Assembly: GCA_014904845.1 (NCBI GenBank)
Contig: MU119400.1
Location: 38,456-102,455 of the forward strand
Direction: 5' to 3'
Length of the DNA: 64,000 nucleotides
From: Acephala macrosclerotiorum
Taxonomy: Eukaryota; Ascomycota; Leotiomycetes; Helotiales; Mollisiaceae
Below, in pieces: positions 34,001 through 45,700 of the stretch. Each line of letters begins with the position of its first letter. Position 1 is the stretch's first letter. The notes beneath the pieces are model-generated. The model worked only from the letters and a program-made list of their open reading frames with translations, ran no database searches and had not been told where the DNA came from. The translations under genes were made by a program, and so were the position numbers.

Positions 34001-36501
34001 GACTGCAGCCAATAAACACGTAGATGGCATCATAACAAAGGCCACGTGGCGAGTTTCAAGTGTGGTACCCTAAGAATTTTGGAAGTCTGTACGGGGTGGC
34101 AAAACGCAGGTACGGATGGGAAGTTCAGAGAAGGCTGGAGATCTAGAAATCCCAACCACCAGAACTTCAAAGATCACCAACGATGTTAGAGCGTGCATCA
34201 CGGGACTCGGGACGTAGGAACGGTGACTCTTGGACAAACGGACTGAACGGGCGGCCCGCTCCACCATTCAACGACTGCACTGCACTGACCTTGGACCCTT
34301 CGTAGAAGCTTGAAGGCTTGAAGGAATCGATCTCTATACCGACAATTATCGTGTTGGCGAGTCATACTTTCGGGGTGCACAGCATACAGAAAGGGCAATT
34401 CTCTTGAACTCTTGGACCTTTCTGGACGGATTTTATGCCGTCTCCAGGTCTGGGTGTCGAGAGTACAGCTCTGGTGCTATTGCGACTCGCAACATTTGGT
34501 GGGGGCATTTCTTTTCTCCTAGAAATGTCAGCGCTGCACTCATCATCTCGACAATGCGACGAAAGGGGAAGGGGGAGGAAGGAGGTGCGGCCCACTCCCA
34601 TCGAGATGCTTTGATTAGTCCTTGCGAGAGTGCTTTGTCCTTCCTAATCGTGTCAACTGCGAATCCCTTTTCGAAGTCCTGGCAGTGGCAGCTGCACCAT
34701 TCAGGTGAAGGATCACACCTTGCTTTTCTTCGTCCCATCAGGGGGACTTGGAGGGGAGACCTGGAATCGCTCACAACCTTCGCATGAAGGTGACTTGCAG
34801 CTTGTTCTACCTCACGCCATCTCAAGGAAGCATGGTTTTCTTGATACTGTGGTATGTGTCAATGAACTTTCTTTTCTGCGCAATTCATGCCAAGTTAGCC
34901 TGAAATCGGAGGAAGAAACTCAGTGGTTGATCCGAAGGCGGATGATCGCTGGAGTCTGGATGGCCGATAATTTCGGTCCAGAACTGTTGATCCCGTGCGT
35001 TTTATGGACGGATGGTCTGGCTCTTTTACGTCGTTTTCCTTGCGAATTGTGCTTTGGCGTTCTTTCCTCTGAAAAAATTGAAAGTCGAGAAGAGGTGGTG
35101 TGCCGTTCCAGAAAGGTATTCAATCTTTATTGCGAGTGCTAAACAGGGGAAATGCAAAAAGAAAGGCCAATTTCGAAGTCGGCTTCGTTTTGTGGTGAAC
35201 GGGCCGCTTCGTGGTTGCTTTTTTGCTTCCTTCCAGCCGAATTTTTAGGGTCGTGTGTCTTAGCCGAAAAGAAACATTTTGACAACCAATTAGCGATCCC
35301 TTGGCTATATTTGCATCAAAGCCAATAGAGCAGTTGCTTTTACTCAGCTGTTCATCTCATTCCCACGTGGTGGGTTCCCCGGATGCAGTGAAGCCACTGT
35401 ATCACGTGGGATCCTGCACTCTAGGTTCTAGTTCGTTGAGCATGCGATATCTGATCTGTATCTCGTTAATTGCTATCTCATCATACTGAATGCCGCTTGA
35501 AGCTGCTGACCGTCATGACGGTGTGATGCTCTTGCTGTCAAAGTGGCAATTGTTGACGAAGATGGCATCAGAGATGGCTTAAGCCATTCTTGCGCCCATG
35601 AAAATTCGACATTTTCCTCCTCTTCATGACGACAAAATCTCATGATCCCGTTCCGAATTGGGAATACAGTACCAATTCCCAATATCAGGAACGTTCCGTC
35701 ATGTCCCGTGCTTACCGACGCCACAAAGCGGATGTATCATTTCGTCCACAATTGATCCAGACGTCCCTGCAAAGCATCCTCTGCTGGGTTCGTGGCTTGC
35801 AATGCTGCTGGAATGCGCCAGAAGCCTTGAAGAGCCGTCCACTCGTATTTGAGCCAACCACGCACTCGCCGTTACCATCCAGGTGTCTCAATTACCCCTC
35901 GCTGCCACATGCCAAAGGCATCCCAAGAAAAGTCGTCCACTTCCGCCATCGTATTGAGGCTCTACATACGGCCGTAAGAATCGGCTCAATGACAGCGGCG
36001 AATGCCGTCCGTTTGATAGTCTTCTTGACAAACAATCGTCGCTTCCAGATTGCGGAATGCCGTAAAGGACTTTTTCAGAGACGCCCTGGCACAAGTCTCC
36101 ACCGTTCACCCAGCTCTATTTTGAGTCCTCTCCTGCACAATGTCTTAGACTCGCTTCTCGAATCACCATGGCTGTTCGGCGACGTCCTGGACGCGCTGGA
36201 GTGGAAGGGGATCAAATATTGTGATCAGTAATCTAGGAAGAGATTTTTTCCTTTTCCGTCTTGGGTTTGGGGTGTCATGACAAGTTGAGTCTTGTCCCGC
36301 TTGCATATATATGGTTCCTTGTCCACCTAAGATAATACTTACGGCTCGACCGGATTCCTGGGACTCGTCTCGGTACTCGGTATCAAACGACATAGGACGA
36401 AACAGACGAGACGAACGTGCTGTGCATACTACCGAGAATCCAACAAGCTCATCCTAGTATACGGATAGGACAGCCGCATTGATCACCAGGTACCACGTTT
36501 C
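31097..36501. other. 5.4-kb stretch without a recognisable gene
   Basis: The longest gene-free part of the window. Base composition is ordinary, not A/T-rich, so it does not look like a mutated transposon. Several open frames of 100-200 codons exist (for example 33396-33707 plus, 103 codons; 35626-36231 plus, 201 codons), but none has a familiar motif and they overlap equally long frames on the other strand. It could be a long promoter or leader for the 2EXR gene, a non-coding RNA, or an unrecognised orphan gene. Confidence 0.35.
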
Positions 36502-37791
36502 ATGGATATGGAGGGTATCATTATGTCTCAATCGATATCTCAACCACCATCGCCGACTTCACAGCTCAAGTTTGAGGATCTACATCTTGGAGCGCGATGT
36601 CAATCCTCCTCGCAGACTCAACTAGAGCAAGATGAAGAAGCAGCAAAGACGTTTCACTACTTCACCCACCTACCCACCGAATTACGACTCAAGATCTATG
36701 CGCTCTGCCTCCCTCCTCCCCGCCTCGTATCAATACACTACCTCTCACAAACCACCTTCTCGCCCTCTCCACCCTCGTCACCATCGCGCCTCACCCCCTC
36801 CCACTCACCACAAAATCGAATCCGCTGCTCAAGCACAACCACCTCCCTATCGCACAACATCCCCAAAAGAGAACAGATAGGCCTCACATCCGTCGCCACT
36901 ATTCCAGCGCTCTTACATCTATGCCAAGAGGCGAGGGGGCTAGCGATGCAACACTATGCGCTTTCATTCAGGCTAGCGGGGTCAGTCGATAACAAGATCT
37001 GGTTCTCAACATCGGCAGAAAGAAAAAGGGAGCAAGATATCCTGTACTTCTCCTCCCTTTCTCATACGGGGTATCTGGCGTCTTTTAAACACTGGACGAA
37101 TACACTTTCTGTTCTTCCATCTTCTACTTTTCAAGACATCAGGAGGTTGGCGGTACATGAGGATTTGTTTCTTGAAGAACGAAAACGTCGTTCAAGCCAG
37201 GATTCTGGGCTAGGCCGGGAAGCTGGAACTTCGATAGGAAATAAGTGGATGTTGGGGAATGTAGAAAGCTGGGAGAATGAAGAAAGTTGGAGAGGAGAAT
37301 CGAGTGGAGGGATCTGGGGAAATGGTGGGATGGCGGGGAATAGGTTTCGCGAGGGGTGGGAGGATCCGAATTCGGAAGATAGGGTTGTGGAGGATAGGTT
37401 GAGGGATTTTTGGAGGGATGTTAGAAGGCGCTTCAAAGGGGTGGCGGAAGTTTGGATTGTTGGTGAAGGGAGGGAGGGTGATGTTTTGAGCTTCTCTTCG
37501 CTGTATCATCCTTCCTCTTTCCCGCCCAATCATTCTACTTCGAGCTTTGGGCGAGGAGGGAACGGGGATGTGAAGGGAGGAAATCAGGATATGCTCTCCA
37601 GCATTAATAGCAATATCAGCATGTTGGTCTGTAGTAGTAATTTCAAGCGAAGGGAAACGTTTGAGGAGAAGGTTGCGAGGGTAGTGTTTGAGGTTGTGCT
37701 TGAGTCTGGCAATACGTGGATGGCGCCGAGATGGAGGGTTTTAGGTCAGAGGGGTGGGAGTGTGGCTAGTTCTCCATACCGAGGAGAGTGA
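36502..37791 (+). CDS. 2EXR-domain protein
   Basis: A single exon encodes 429 residues starting MDMEGIIMSQS; a second in-frame ATG at codon 8 is possible. The segment FHYFTHLPTELRLKIYALCL (residues 51-70) is the 2EXR signature: an F-box-like start in which LPxELRxxIW is typical. It is followed by PPRLVSIHY and later by a histidine/cysteine patch LLHLCQEARGLAMQHY, also usual for the family. The middle is Ser/Pro-rich and the C-terminal third is rich in Gly, Arg and acidic residues. 2EXR proteins are numerous in filamentous ascomycetes and mostly uncharacterised. An intact frame of this length supports a real gene; function unknown. Confidence 0.82.
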   Translation: MDMEGIIMSQSISQPPSPTSQLKFEDLHLGARCQSSSQTQLEQDEEAAKTFHYFTHLPTELRLKIYALCLPPPRLVSIHYLSQTTFSPSPPSSPSRLTPSHSPQNRIRCSSTTTSLSHNIPKREQIGLTSVATIPALLHLCQEARGLAMQHYALSFRLAGSVDNKIWFSTSAERKREQDILYFSSLSHTGYLASFKHWTNTLSVLPSSTFQDIRRLAVHEDLFLEERKRRSSQDSGLGREAGTSIGNKWMLGNVESWENEESWRGESSGGIWGNGGMAGNRFREGWEDPNSEDRVVEDRLRDFWRDVRRRFKGVAEVWIVGEGREGDVLSFSSLYHPSSFPPNHSTSSFGRGGNGDVKGGNQDMLSSINSNISMLVCSSNFKRRETFEEKVARVVFEVVLESGNTWMAPRWRVLGQRGGSVASSPYRGE

Positions 37792-38866
37792 GAGGCGCTA
37801 GTAGGTGGGGAGGTGGCAGGGCAATTGTAAATGTATAACTTTGGATGTATAAACAGGACAGCATAGGGACTTTTGTGGTTAGCGACATAAAAAATACTTC
37901 TGGTTTTGGTCATAGGACTTCAAGATGTGAGAAATCGATATTTAAAGCAGTTTGTGCAACAATCTCCTGTCTCGCGGTGTTTCAACCCTGCGATGGCTAC
38001 TTTCTACTCATGCTTCTGGCCTGTGCGTCTACAATATAGTCTGGACAGGTATGCTGCCTCTCTAGCATCCGTAGCTTGCCTGCTATTAACAGGGTGCTCT
38101 TCACCTCAAAGTCACACCATGCATCAAATTCCGATAGATCTCCCACCCAAATCGGTGTATCCTGCACAAGAAATGGTAGATTCCAGACCGTGTGACAGGC
38201 TCTGGGAGCGGCTTCTCGTTGATAATACCACTGTTGCTGTCATTGCTTGATGGCGAAGGTGTAGGCTAGGTCTGATCTGGGGTGGCTTGTGCGACCCTTT
38301 CAGAGTGAATCTCGTCCTCATCCTTCCTCTCCTCTTCTTGGACATCATTGTCTCCAAGTAGTTCCCTCTCCTTGGAACCGACGAAACAATTACCATGTTC
38401 ATGTGCCTTATATCCCACCTAGAAGCCCCTGCCCTTGAAGAACGTCCTTGTCCCCATAGACCTTTTCATTCATCTGGACATTCTCCACCTGAACAATGTA
38501 CCATTACAGTTGGGTGATAAAGCATAGTGGGGACGCAGATAGTGAAAACGGAGACTCTTGAACTAAAGGAGAGTAAGTAATAGACATGCAATGGTACTTG
38601 ACAGCAAGTATAAGGCGAGGAACAATTGTCTGTGATAATTGATCGACCAAGAATGATCGATAACGAAGCAACAAGCAAGCTCGAGTAGAGCATGAGGTGC
38701 TCTTGGGATAGCACTGAGGTTGTTCCTGCCTATCCTGGCAGCTGTCCGTTGCTAGAACGTGTGGGTGTTTGCAAACATAATATCAAGGACGGAAGAGCAC
38801 TGCACCGTTGAAGTGAGGTATAATGTCCATCTGAATGCCCCAAACTCCCGTTCCAGAAACGTTAAC
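37792..38866. other. Spacer between convergent 2EXR and transcription-factor genes
   Basis: 1.1 kb between two convergent 3' ends. Short open frames only; no supported gene. Confidence 0.5.
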
Positions 38867-40361
38867 TCATGCTCCTTCAAAGAAAGATTCGCCAGAAGAT
38901 GAGCCTGCACTGTACCGAGCAGCATCGTATCGTTCAGGGAAAAGAAATGCTCTAGCCGCAGCCATGATCTCAGTCGGATCCTCGATTCTGCGTATCATCA
39001 GGATTCTGGTCGCCTGCTGCGCAAAGAATGGACGATCTCTGAAGTCTGCGACTCCGCCACAAATGAACATCTCCCAGAGTAGCAGATCTTGGAATGTTGC
39101 AAGGAGTATAGTCAGATCCGGACAGGATTCGAGAGCAGTTTTGACCCGATTTGCAAGCATGGCATTCATGCCAAGTTCTTTGGGCAGTTCCCGTAAAGTT
39201 TCGTAGATATATATGCAGCACGTCCAGCCAAACGTCCGAAAGATAGGATGTTGAGGCGAGGAAGTATCTTCGACGTACCACAAGGGATGTACGAGGCGTT
39301 CTAAAACCTCGACCCGGTCGGTAAACTGTATGTCAGTCGCGGATGGAGTGTCAACTCGCTCAGCGCGATTGCGGATGGCCTCCAAGATCTCTGAGACGTT
39401 TCGAAGGCCGTATAGTACAGTTGCTGCTTGATCAGAGAGTTCTGAGCCGGAGAAGTTGTACAGCCTTGTGCCAAACTCTTTTGCGTGCGATGTAGTTATA
39501 ACACTTGGCCTGCGGAAGTATCTCTCCGGATCTGAGACATCCAAGGCATGTGCGAGGAGCGGCTTGCTCATCAAAGCAATGCATGCTGCGAGATCAGTTC
39601 TGGGCCAGTGGTCAGCATCTTCACTGGGGGCATGAGGCCAAGATGTACTTACAGGTATACGTGCCTGCGAGTGTGCGGACTAAGCTTCTGGGAATGGGGC
39701 CCCCCCGCGGCCGACACGATCGATAATAGGCCATGGATATGCGTCAACGCCGTCTCGGCCCGTCCCTCAAAGCTCTGCGATCCGATGTCAGCAGTGCACT
39801 CGACTCTTCCTTCAAGATGTCGTACTTCTTGTAGCGAGAATACTGCAACTGTGTTTATGGTTCCTTCATCGTGTGCCCCTCGTTCAATCCTCTCGTTCAG
39901 CAGCCGGATCGCCGTACCCCGGTGGAAGTAGAAGTTCGGAGGCAGGTCGACTTGCTGTAGATACGCGGCGTGAGAAGATGTGGAGGAGATGACAGCATGA
40001 AAGAATGCTTCGTCTCTAACGGCTAATGGGAACCATTCAAATCGAGGCCCGACGTTTGTGACGCTTTCTGTTGAGACCACTGTGACGTCTGTGATTTGTC
40101 AGCCCTCTGCATGAGATCATTATGGGGTGACAACTTGCAGTGATATATCAAGAACCGAAGGTTAGAGTCCTCCAGTTCGTTCTTGGGGGTATAAGGGACC
40201 ACTGCTCTGCTTGGAGGATTCCGCAAAAGTCGTACATCGATTGGACCTGGTTCGATCTCTGCCCTTGTTTTAGTTCTCCTTCTCCGCTTCTGCCGTGACT
40301 GTATATGCAAGCCCAGCGGAACCCTAACTTGTCTGGGGCTCCCGCCCGCATTCTTCCTCAT
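38867..40361 (-). CDS. Fungal-specific transcription-factor-domain protein without visible zinc cluster
   Basis: Three exons, 40361-40139, 40088-39653 and 39599-38867, give 463 residues. The start MRKNAGGSPRQVRV follows an in-frame TGA nine bases upstream. A basic segment SRQKRRRRTKTR is followed by the middle-homology-type region: EWFPLAVRDEAFFHAVISST, then YFHRGTAIRLLNERI, then LTHIHGLLSIVSAAGG, and a helical C-terminal half with WTCCIYIYETLRELP. This is the layout of the common fungal factors that have the regulatory domain but no Zn2Cys6 finger. The second intron (39652-39600, 53 nt) is GT-AG. The first (40138-40089, 50 nt) begins GCAAGT, ends CACAG and has a GCTGAC branch site. No GT donor nearby gives the right phase, so I call it GC-AG. 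DNA target and pathway are unknown. Confidence 0.78.
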
Positions 40362-42793
40362 TGTCGGTCATGGATGATCAGCAGATCCATCGTCAAAAGG
40401 TGCGGTGATGCTTCGAACCACCTATCGTAGCCCGCGACTGCTTCTCGGCGATTAGCAACGGTTGCGTGTTGGAATCCTTGTCCCCAGCAACTTTGCTGCA
40501 CACCAAAGACGAGGAGCCGAAGAATTATGTCCGCGGAGCGTATCAAGCATTGGCAGATGGCTGACTTGATACAAATGCCTTGACCATTCCATAGAACGGG
40601 TATGAGAGTAATTTTTGGTGGCGTCTGGTCTTGGACAGATTTGAGTGTTTGAAGTATCGATGCGTTTGAGAAATAATGAATTAATGCTGAAATATTCGCG
40701 CTAACGCTTAGCTCAGTATTTCTCAGACCAGCTATCTTACTTCGGTGCGTCATATGATCTTGATATATATTCTCAACGGCCAAAGAACTTGGGAAAACTC
40801 CTCTTTTACACATCTGGGACCTTGATAGCCGGCATATTTCGACAAATATCCACACTCTTCAACTGAGTCTTCTGATACTGCTGCCCAACCCCTACAATCA
40901 CAATCCGAGTGGCCGCACTCAACCCATTACCTCTCCTTTCTTTCTCGTAGTCTGCATCATCTTAATATTGACTCTTGCATTCACAACGACTACATCCAGA
41001 TCAGCTCGCATATGCTTGGCTACTTGGCCGTGAGCGCGGATCTTAGTGGACCGGGTTGCTTGAGAATGGTTTTGTACTACGCGTTGAATTTCTGGAGCAC
41101 ATCATACATCCCATTTTGAGAATCGAAACATTGCTTGGAAGCCAGCTACTGAAAAATCGATTGAGAGCTTGAGCTTTTATGACGTGCTCCGCTTCACTTC
41201 TTGTCAGTCGACGATTCTGTGTCTTACACGGGTTGTAATGGAGGAAGCAAATAAGCAGTACGTTCAATCACTATGTGGAGGTAGAATCTCATAAGTCAAT
41301 GCAGACCTTACTGAAACTCTATTTGCAGCCAGCGTACCTTGATACCCATCTTTGTTTCTGATCTGATGTTCCTCTAAAGATATTATGCTACAGGAAGTAG
41401 GTGGACGATTTCCTAGCCGAAAATCACGGCCGTCAGACTACAGCGTGGCACTGAATCGTGATCATTTCTCAAGACCCTCTGACATATGGTCAAAAAGCAG
41501 CTGCAACGGAGCGATGATGACCAAAACCTGGCGAGAGACTTGTGCATCGGTACGAATCGTTCGGAACTTCTGGATCAAATGAAAATGGAAACACTACTCT
41601 TGATTGACAAACATATGCAAACGGAAAGTAAGAAGCTATTCGTGACTTCCACCTTGCATGGAGTTATGTTCCGCAGACAGAACCGTCCTGTAATGTTGTT
41701 GTATGCTTGGCTGAAATTTCCAACATCTGCTGAACATTTTTAATACTCGCGATAAAAATAAGGGGTCAGCTAAAATTTATTAAATTATTTTTCGAGTTAG
41801 TTAATTATGTCGCTATACAGCCATGCCAGTAACTAACTTCCCAAGAAAATACGCGATTTTTTCGAGATCATTCTTAAAATCCTCGATTCAATGTCGTGTT
41901 AAATAAGCTTCAAAATATAAGCTCTTACAGAATGTAGGGTTTTACGATGCATATTTTGATTGTATTTAATTATAATATATATAGCTATATGAGTAAGAAG
42001 CTATTTAGAAGGGCATAGTCGAGATTTTAGCAAAAACGCTCGGTTTTCAGTGTTTTTCCAAAATCCGTGTATTTTTTGGGGGGGAAGCTAGTTATTGGCA
42101 TCGCTATGCCCTGCTCTTGCACAACCAACCGCATTCTCATGCCATCACCAGCGCCCTCATCCCCCACCAACTCGCGACCTTTGGAGCAGCTCTGCGTTGT
42201 TATTTCTTGTGCGACCCTCCTTCGTCGCACCCTATCAAGCCATGCTATCTAGTGATAGGCGTGACTCACGTACTCGGTGACATATCGTCCTAGGATTGGA
42301 CTCCACGCAAATGCAGTCCATACAAACAACGACGACAAGCCAATCCTGTGACGGAGAATGGCGGCGTATAAGCCGGCACATTCTGTAGGTGACCGAATAG
42401 GTGTTCATCGATTGCCTTCTTTCATTTCTTGGTGCTATTTTAAATTAAAAAAAGAAACTATGTGTTTCAGTGTTACTCGTTAGCAGGTGCATAGAAAAGT
42501 GGAAGTTTCTGGATTCAGTTGTCAAACACCCGTCTTTTCTCCTTTACGACATCCATTTCTTGAGTTTCTTGTTACCTTCTACTCGGGGTAATAGTTACTG
42601 CCAAGACTTCTAGATATCTCTTTGACAGTAAAGAAAATTGTCCAATAACAATCTCAGATCCCGCGAATTGTTACCTACTTAAGTTAAAGTATTCACCTTT
42701 CTTGGCGTAAGCATTGCCCTTAATACGAAGTAATTTATCTGTTCACAAAGCTTGAGTCGATTTCAGTTGGAAAAATTGACGCACTTCACAGTA
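40362..42793. other. 2.4-kb spacer upstream of the helicase, with AT-rich island
   Basis: No supported gene. A minus-strand open frame of 165 codons (40855-40361) ends next to the transcription-factor start but looks like leader sequence. Bases 41745-42005 form an A/T-rich island (runs of TTAAATTATTTTT and AATTATAATATATATAG), perhaps an old transposon remnant altered by repeat-induced point mutation. Confidence 0.4.
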
Positions 42794-45700
42794 ATGGCAA
42801 CGCCGGGGTCGAGATGGCGAGGCTCGAATTTGGGAGGTGGGTTTGGTGGAAGAGGGGGAGATAGATAGGGTTCCGGCAGAGGCTGGAGAGGGGGAGATAG
42901 CAGAGGAAATAGAGGCAACAGAGGGGGTAGATGGAATAGGGGCGATAGAGGAGGTAGAGGCGGCAATATCCAGCGGGGCGGATCCCGACTTTGTCGATTC
43001 ATCGAGCAAGGAGAGCATTGCCGGTATGGCGATGACTGTACCTATTCTCACGATATATCGAATCGCGACAAACGCCCCAATGGAAGATTGGCAGATACAC
43101 CGGAGCAACGACGGGAGAGGGAGGACTACAATTCGTGGAAGAGGCTCATCAAGAGACCTCCAACGCCAAGCGACACCAGAACGATTGAACTCTTATGGAA
43201 CGGTGCTCTCGCCATTTTGAACGAAGGGGATCGAGACTGGAAACAGATGCTCCCACGAGACCTTGATGCAGATGAAAATTATGGCCGTGAACATATTCAG
43301 GCACTCCTAAGTATGGTATCACATACCAATGGATGCGCTACCTTTGTTACTCTTGCACAACCCTTTCTTTCAGTAATTACACACCCAGCCATGTTAGACT
43401 GCTTATCTGTTGATACCTTTGTTGGAGGCTTATACAACTTCATCAGCGGTAGCAATGGGACCAGAGCAGTTCCTTTTTTTCGACGTCTTTACACAAACTT
43501 GGTCGACGCATACTGTGAATCTAACGTCTCGAAAACCTCGGTGGAAGCAACGCTCATCTCGATGCTAATTTCGCTACGAGAGATTCTGAAGAGGGAACAA
43601 CGAGCTGCCTTCCACGAAGAACTTCCAGATCTCATCAACTCATTACAGAACCTGACAGAAGCCACGGGCATTGACGACACATCTGCGGCGTTCCAAGTAA
43701 TCGCCAATCAGAGCAGTGAGCTTCGGGCCATCATAGCTCGCGCGAATGGCCTTCTTGCGGACGTGAAGGCACCGAATGTCGACGGCGTCTCAACTACTGT
43801 GGTTAAGTCGACATATCCTCGACAAATCATCGTGCCAGGAGGACATCACGATAATGACAACGGGGATATCACAAAGATCAAGATTCTTCCCACAGAAGAT
43901 GAGATTCGAAGCGATCATCCTGAATTTCTGCCTAGCACCGATCTCGATCAACCATATTTCCTCAACGACCCTGTGGCACGTCACCTTGATACACAATTCC
44001 GCCTACTTCGCCATGATATCTTCGGGGAATTGAAGGAGGCTCTTGCGGGGTTAATAAATGCCATCACTGATGACCCTACTTTACTTGACAACTCGAAGCT
44101 GAGTCTCGGTGATATGCGAGCATACCCTTACACCAAGGCCCATATTGGCTACGTCTCCTTCAACCGAAACCGAGGTGTCGAAGCTCACGTGTCGTTCAAC
44201 CAACTCCATGCTCTCCGGAAGAAGTCTGCCTCTGATAGGCACAAATGGTGGGAAGACTCGAAACGCCTTGAAGAAGGTTCCCTGCTGTGCTTTGTATCAT
44301 TCATCAATAACAAAAGTTCCCTCTTGTTTCTCACAGTCAGCGAGAAATGTACCGATCCCAAGGCATCTTATAGCCTCAGTTCTCACGATCATATCTCAAC
44401 CATTGTCACCAAACTTGCTACCCGCAATCAGGGAGACCTGGAACTGTTGATTCAATTGAGCTGCCAGGATACACGAGGGGCTTTGATTGAGTTCCCAGGG
44501 ATTCTACTTGCCACATTCCTTCCTATCTTGGAGAACCTTCAAGACATGCATCGCTTCAGCCGCTTGCCATTCCGTCGATGGATTCTACCCGACCGCCATA
44601 CTATATCCGCAAAGCCTCTAGATATTCTTCCTCCACTCTACGCCCGGGGTCAGAGCTTTCTCTTCCCATTAGATTCTATACTGAAAGCGGATGGTGATCG
44701 GCTCTCTTTCAGTCCCAGAGTCTCAATCGATGATGTTGCTAGTGTTGATGAACTCGAGGCACGAACATCACTTGACCGTGGGCAGTGTCTAGCACTTATG
44801 GCGGCCCTAACTCGTGAGTTTGCTTTCATACAGGGCCCACCGGGAACGGGGAAATCGTACCTTGGTGTCCAACTGATGAGTGTTCTCTTGGCTAGCAAGG
44901 AGAAGGCAGATTTGGGACCCGTGGTTGTCGTGTGAGCTATCAATTTTGCTTTATGGAGTTGGTGATTAACCTTGTGCAGATGCTACACAAATCACGCATT
45001 GGATCAGTTCCTGGAGCATCTAATCGAGATTGGCATTAAGAAGATTATTCGAATTGGCGGCCAAAGCAAGTCGAAGACTCTAGAGGGGAAGAATCTACGC
45101 GTCGTGTCCCAAGGCGAGGCAAAAACAAGATCCGAAGGCTATTTAGTTGCCAAATCCTACGAGCAGCTCGAGAAGACAGAGCGGCTTATTACTACAGTCC
45201 TGGGCTCGTTGCATGCTACGCAAAAAAGACCTGACTGGGCCAATCTCAAGACTCATCTGCAGCGGAGACATCCACGTATCTTCTCACAATTTTCCCGATT
45301 CGATGAGGACGGGTTCCAGACAGTGGGTAAAGAACCTTTTGAGGTCTGGAACCAAGGGACGAAAGGCAAGGCCCTTGACAAAAGCAATGCTTCAGACCAG
45401 ACAATTACCACCTCTCAGGAGCTTGTTCATAATGCGACCCGAAATGTCCATGGTCTCTCGACACTTGAAAGGCGCCGACTAGTGGAACTCTGGGTACAAG
45501 AAATTCACGAAAATAAAACCGACGAGTTGTTCGAGTTCGTGAGAAACAGTCACGACATTCATGAACACCTAGAAGATATACACGACGAAGTCGACAGAAG
45601 AGTTCTCCAAAACGCGGACGTCATCGGAGTCACTACGACAGGGCTAGCCAAGAGAATTTCCGTCCTTCAACGCATACATTGTAAAGTAATCATATGCGAA

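Noticed and set aside
35626..36231. 201-codon plus-strand frame upstream of the 2EXR gene
   Set aside because: Long but without recognisable features; kept only as a candidate in the finding on the 5.4-kb stretch.
38466..38714. Small secreted-protein-like minus-strand frame (82 codons, Cys-containing)
   Set aside because: The hydrophobic stretch is not at the true N-terminus of a convincing gene; no supporting context.
40361..40855. 165-codon minus-strand frame just upstream of the transcription-factor start
   Set aside because: Ends at the TGA nine bases before the start; more likely leader sequence, as no family or splice link was found.
42837..42868. A mini-intron (GTGGGT...GATAG) that would remove the helicase TAG
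   Set aside because: Only about 32 nt, shorter than any intron in the window, and it would cut out conserved RGG repeats.
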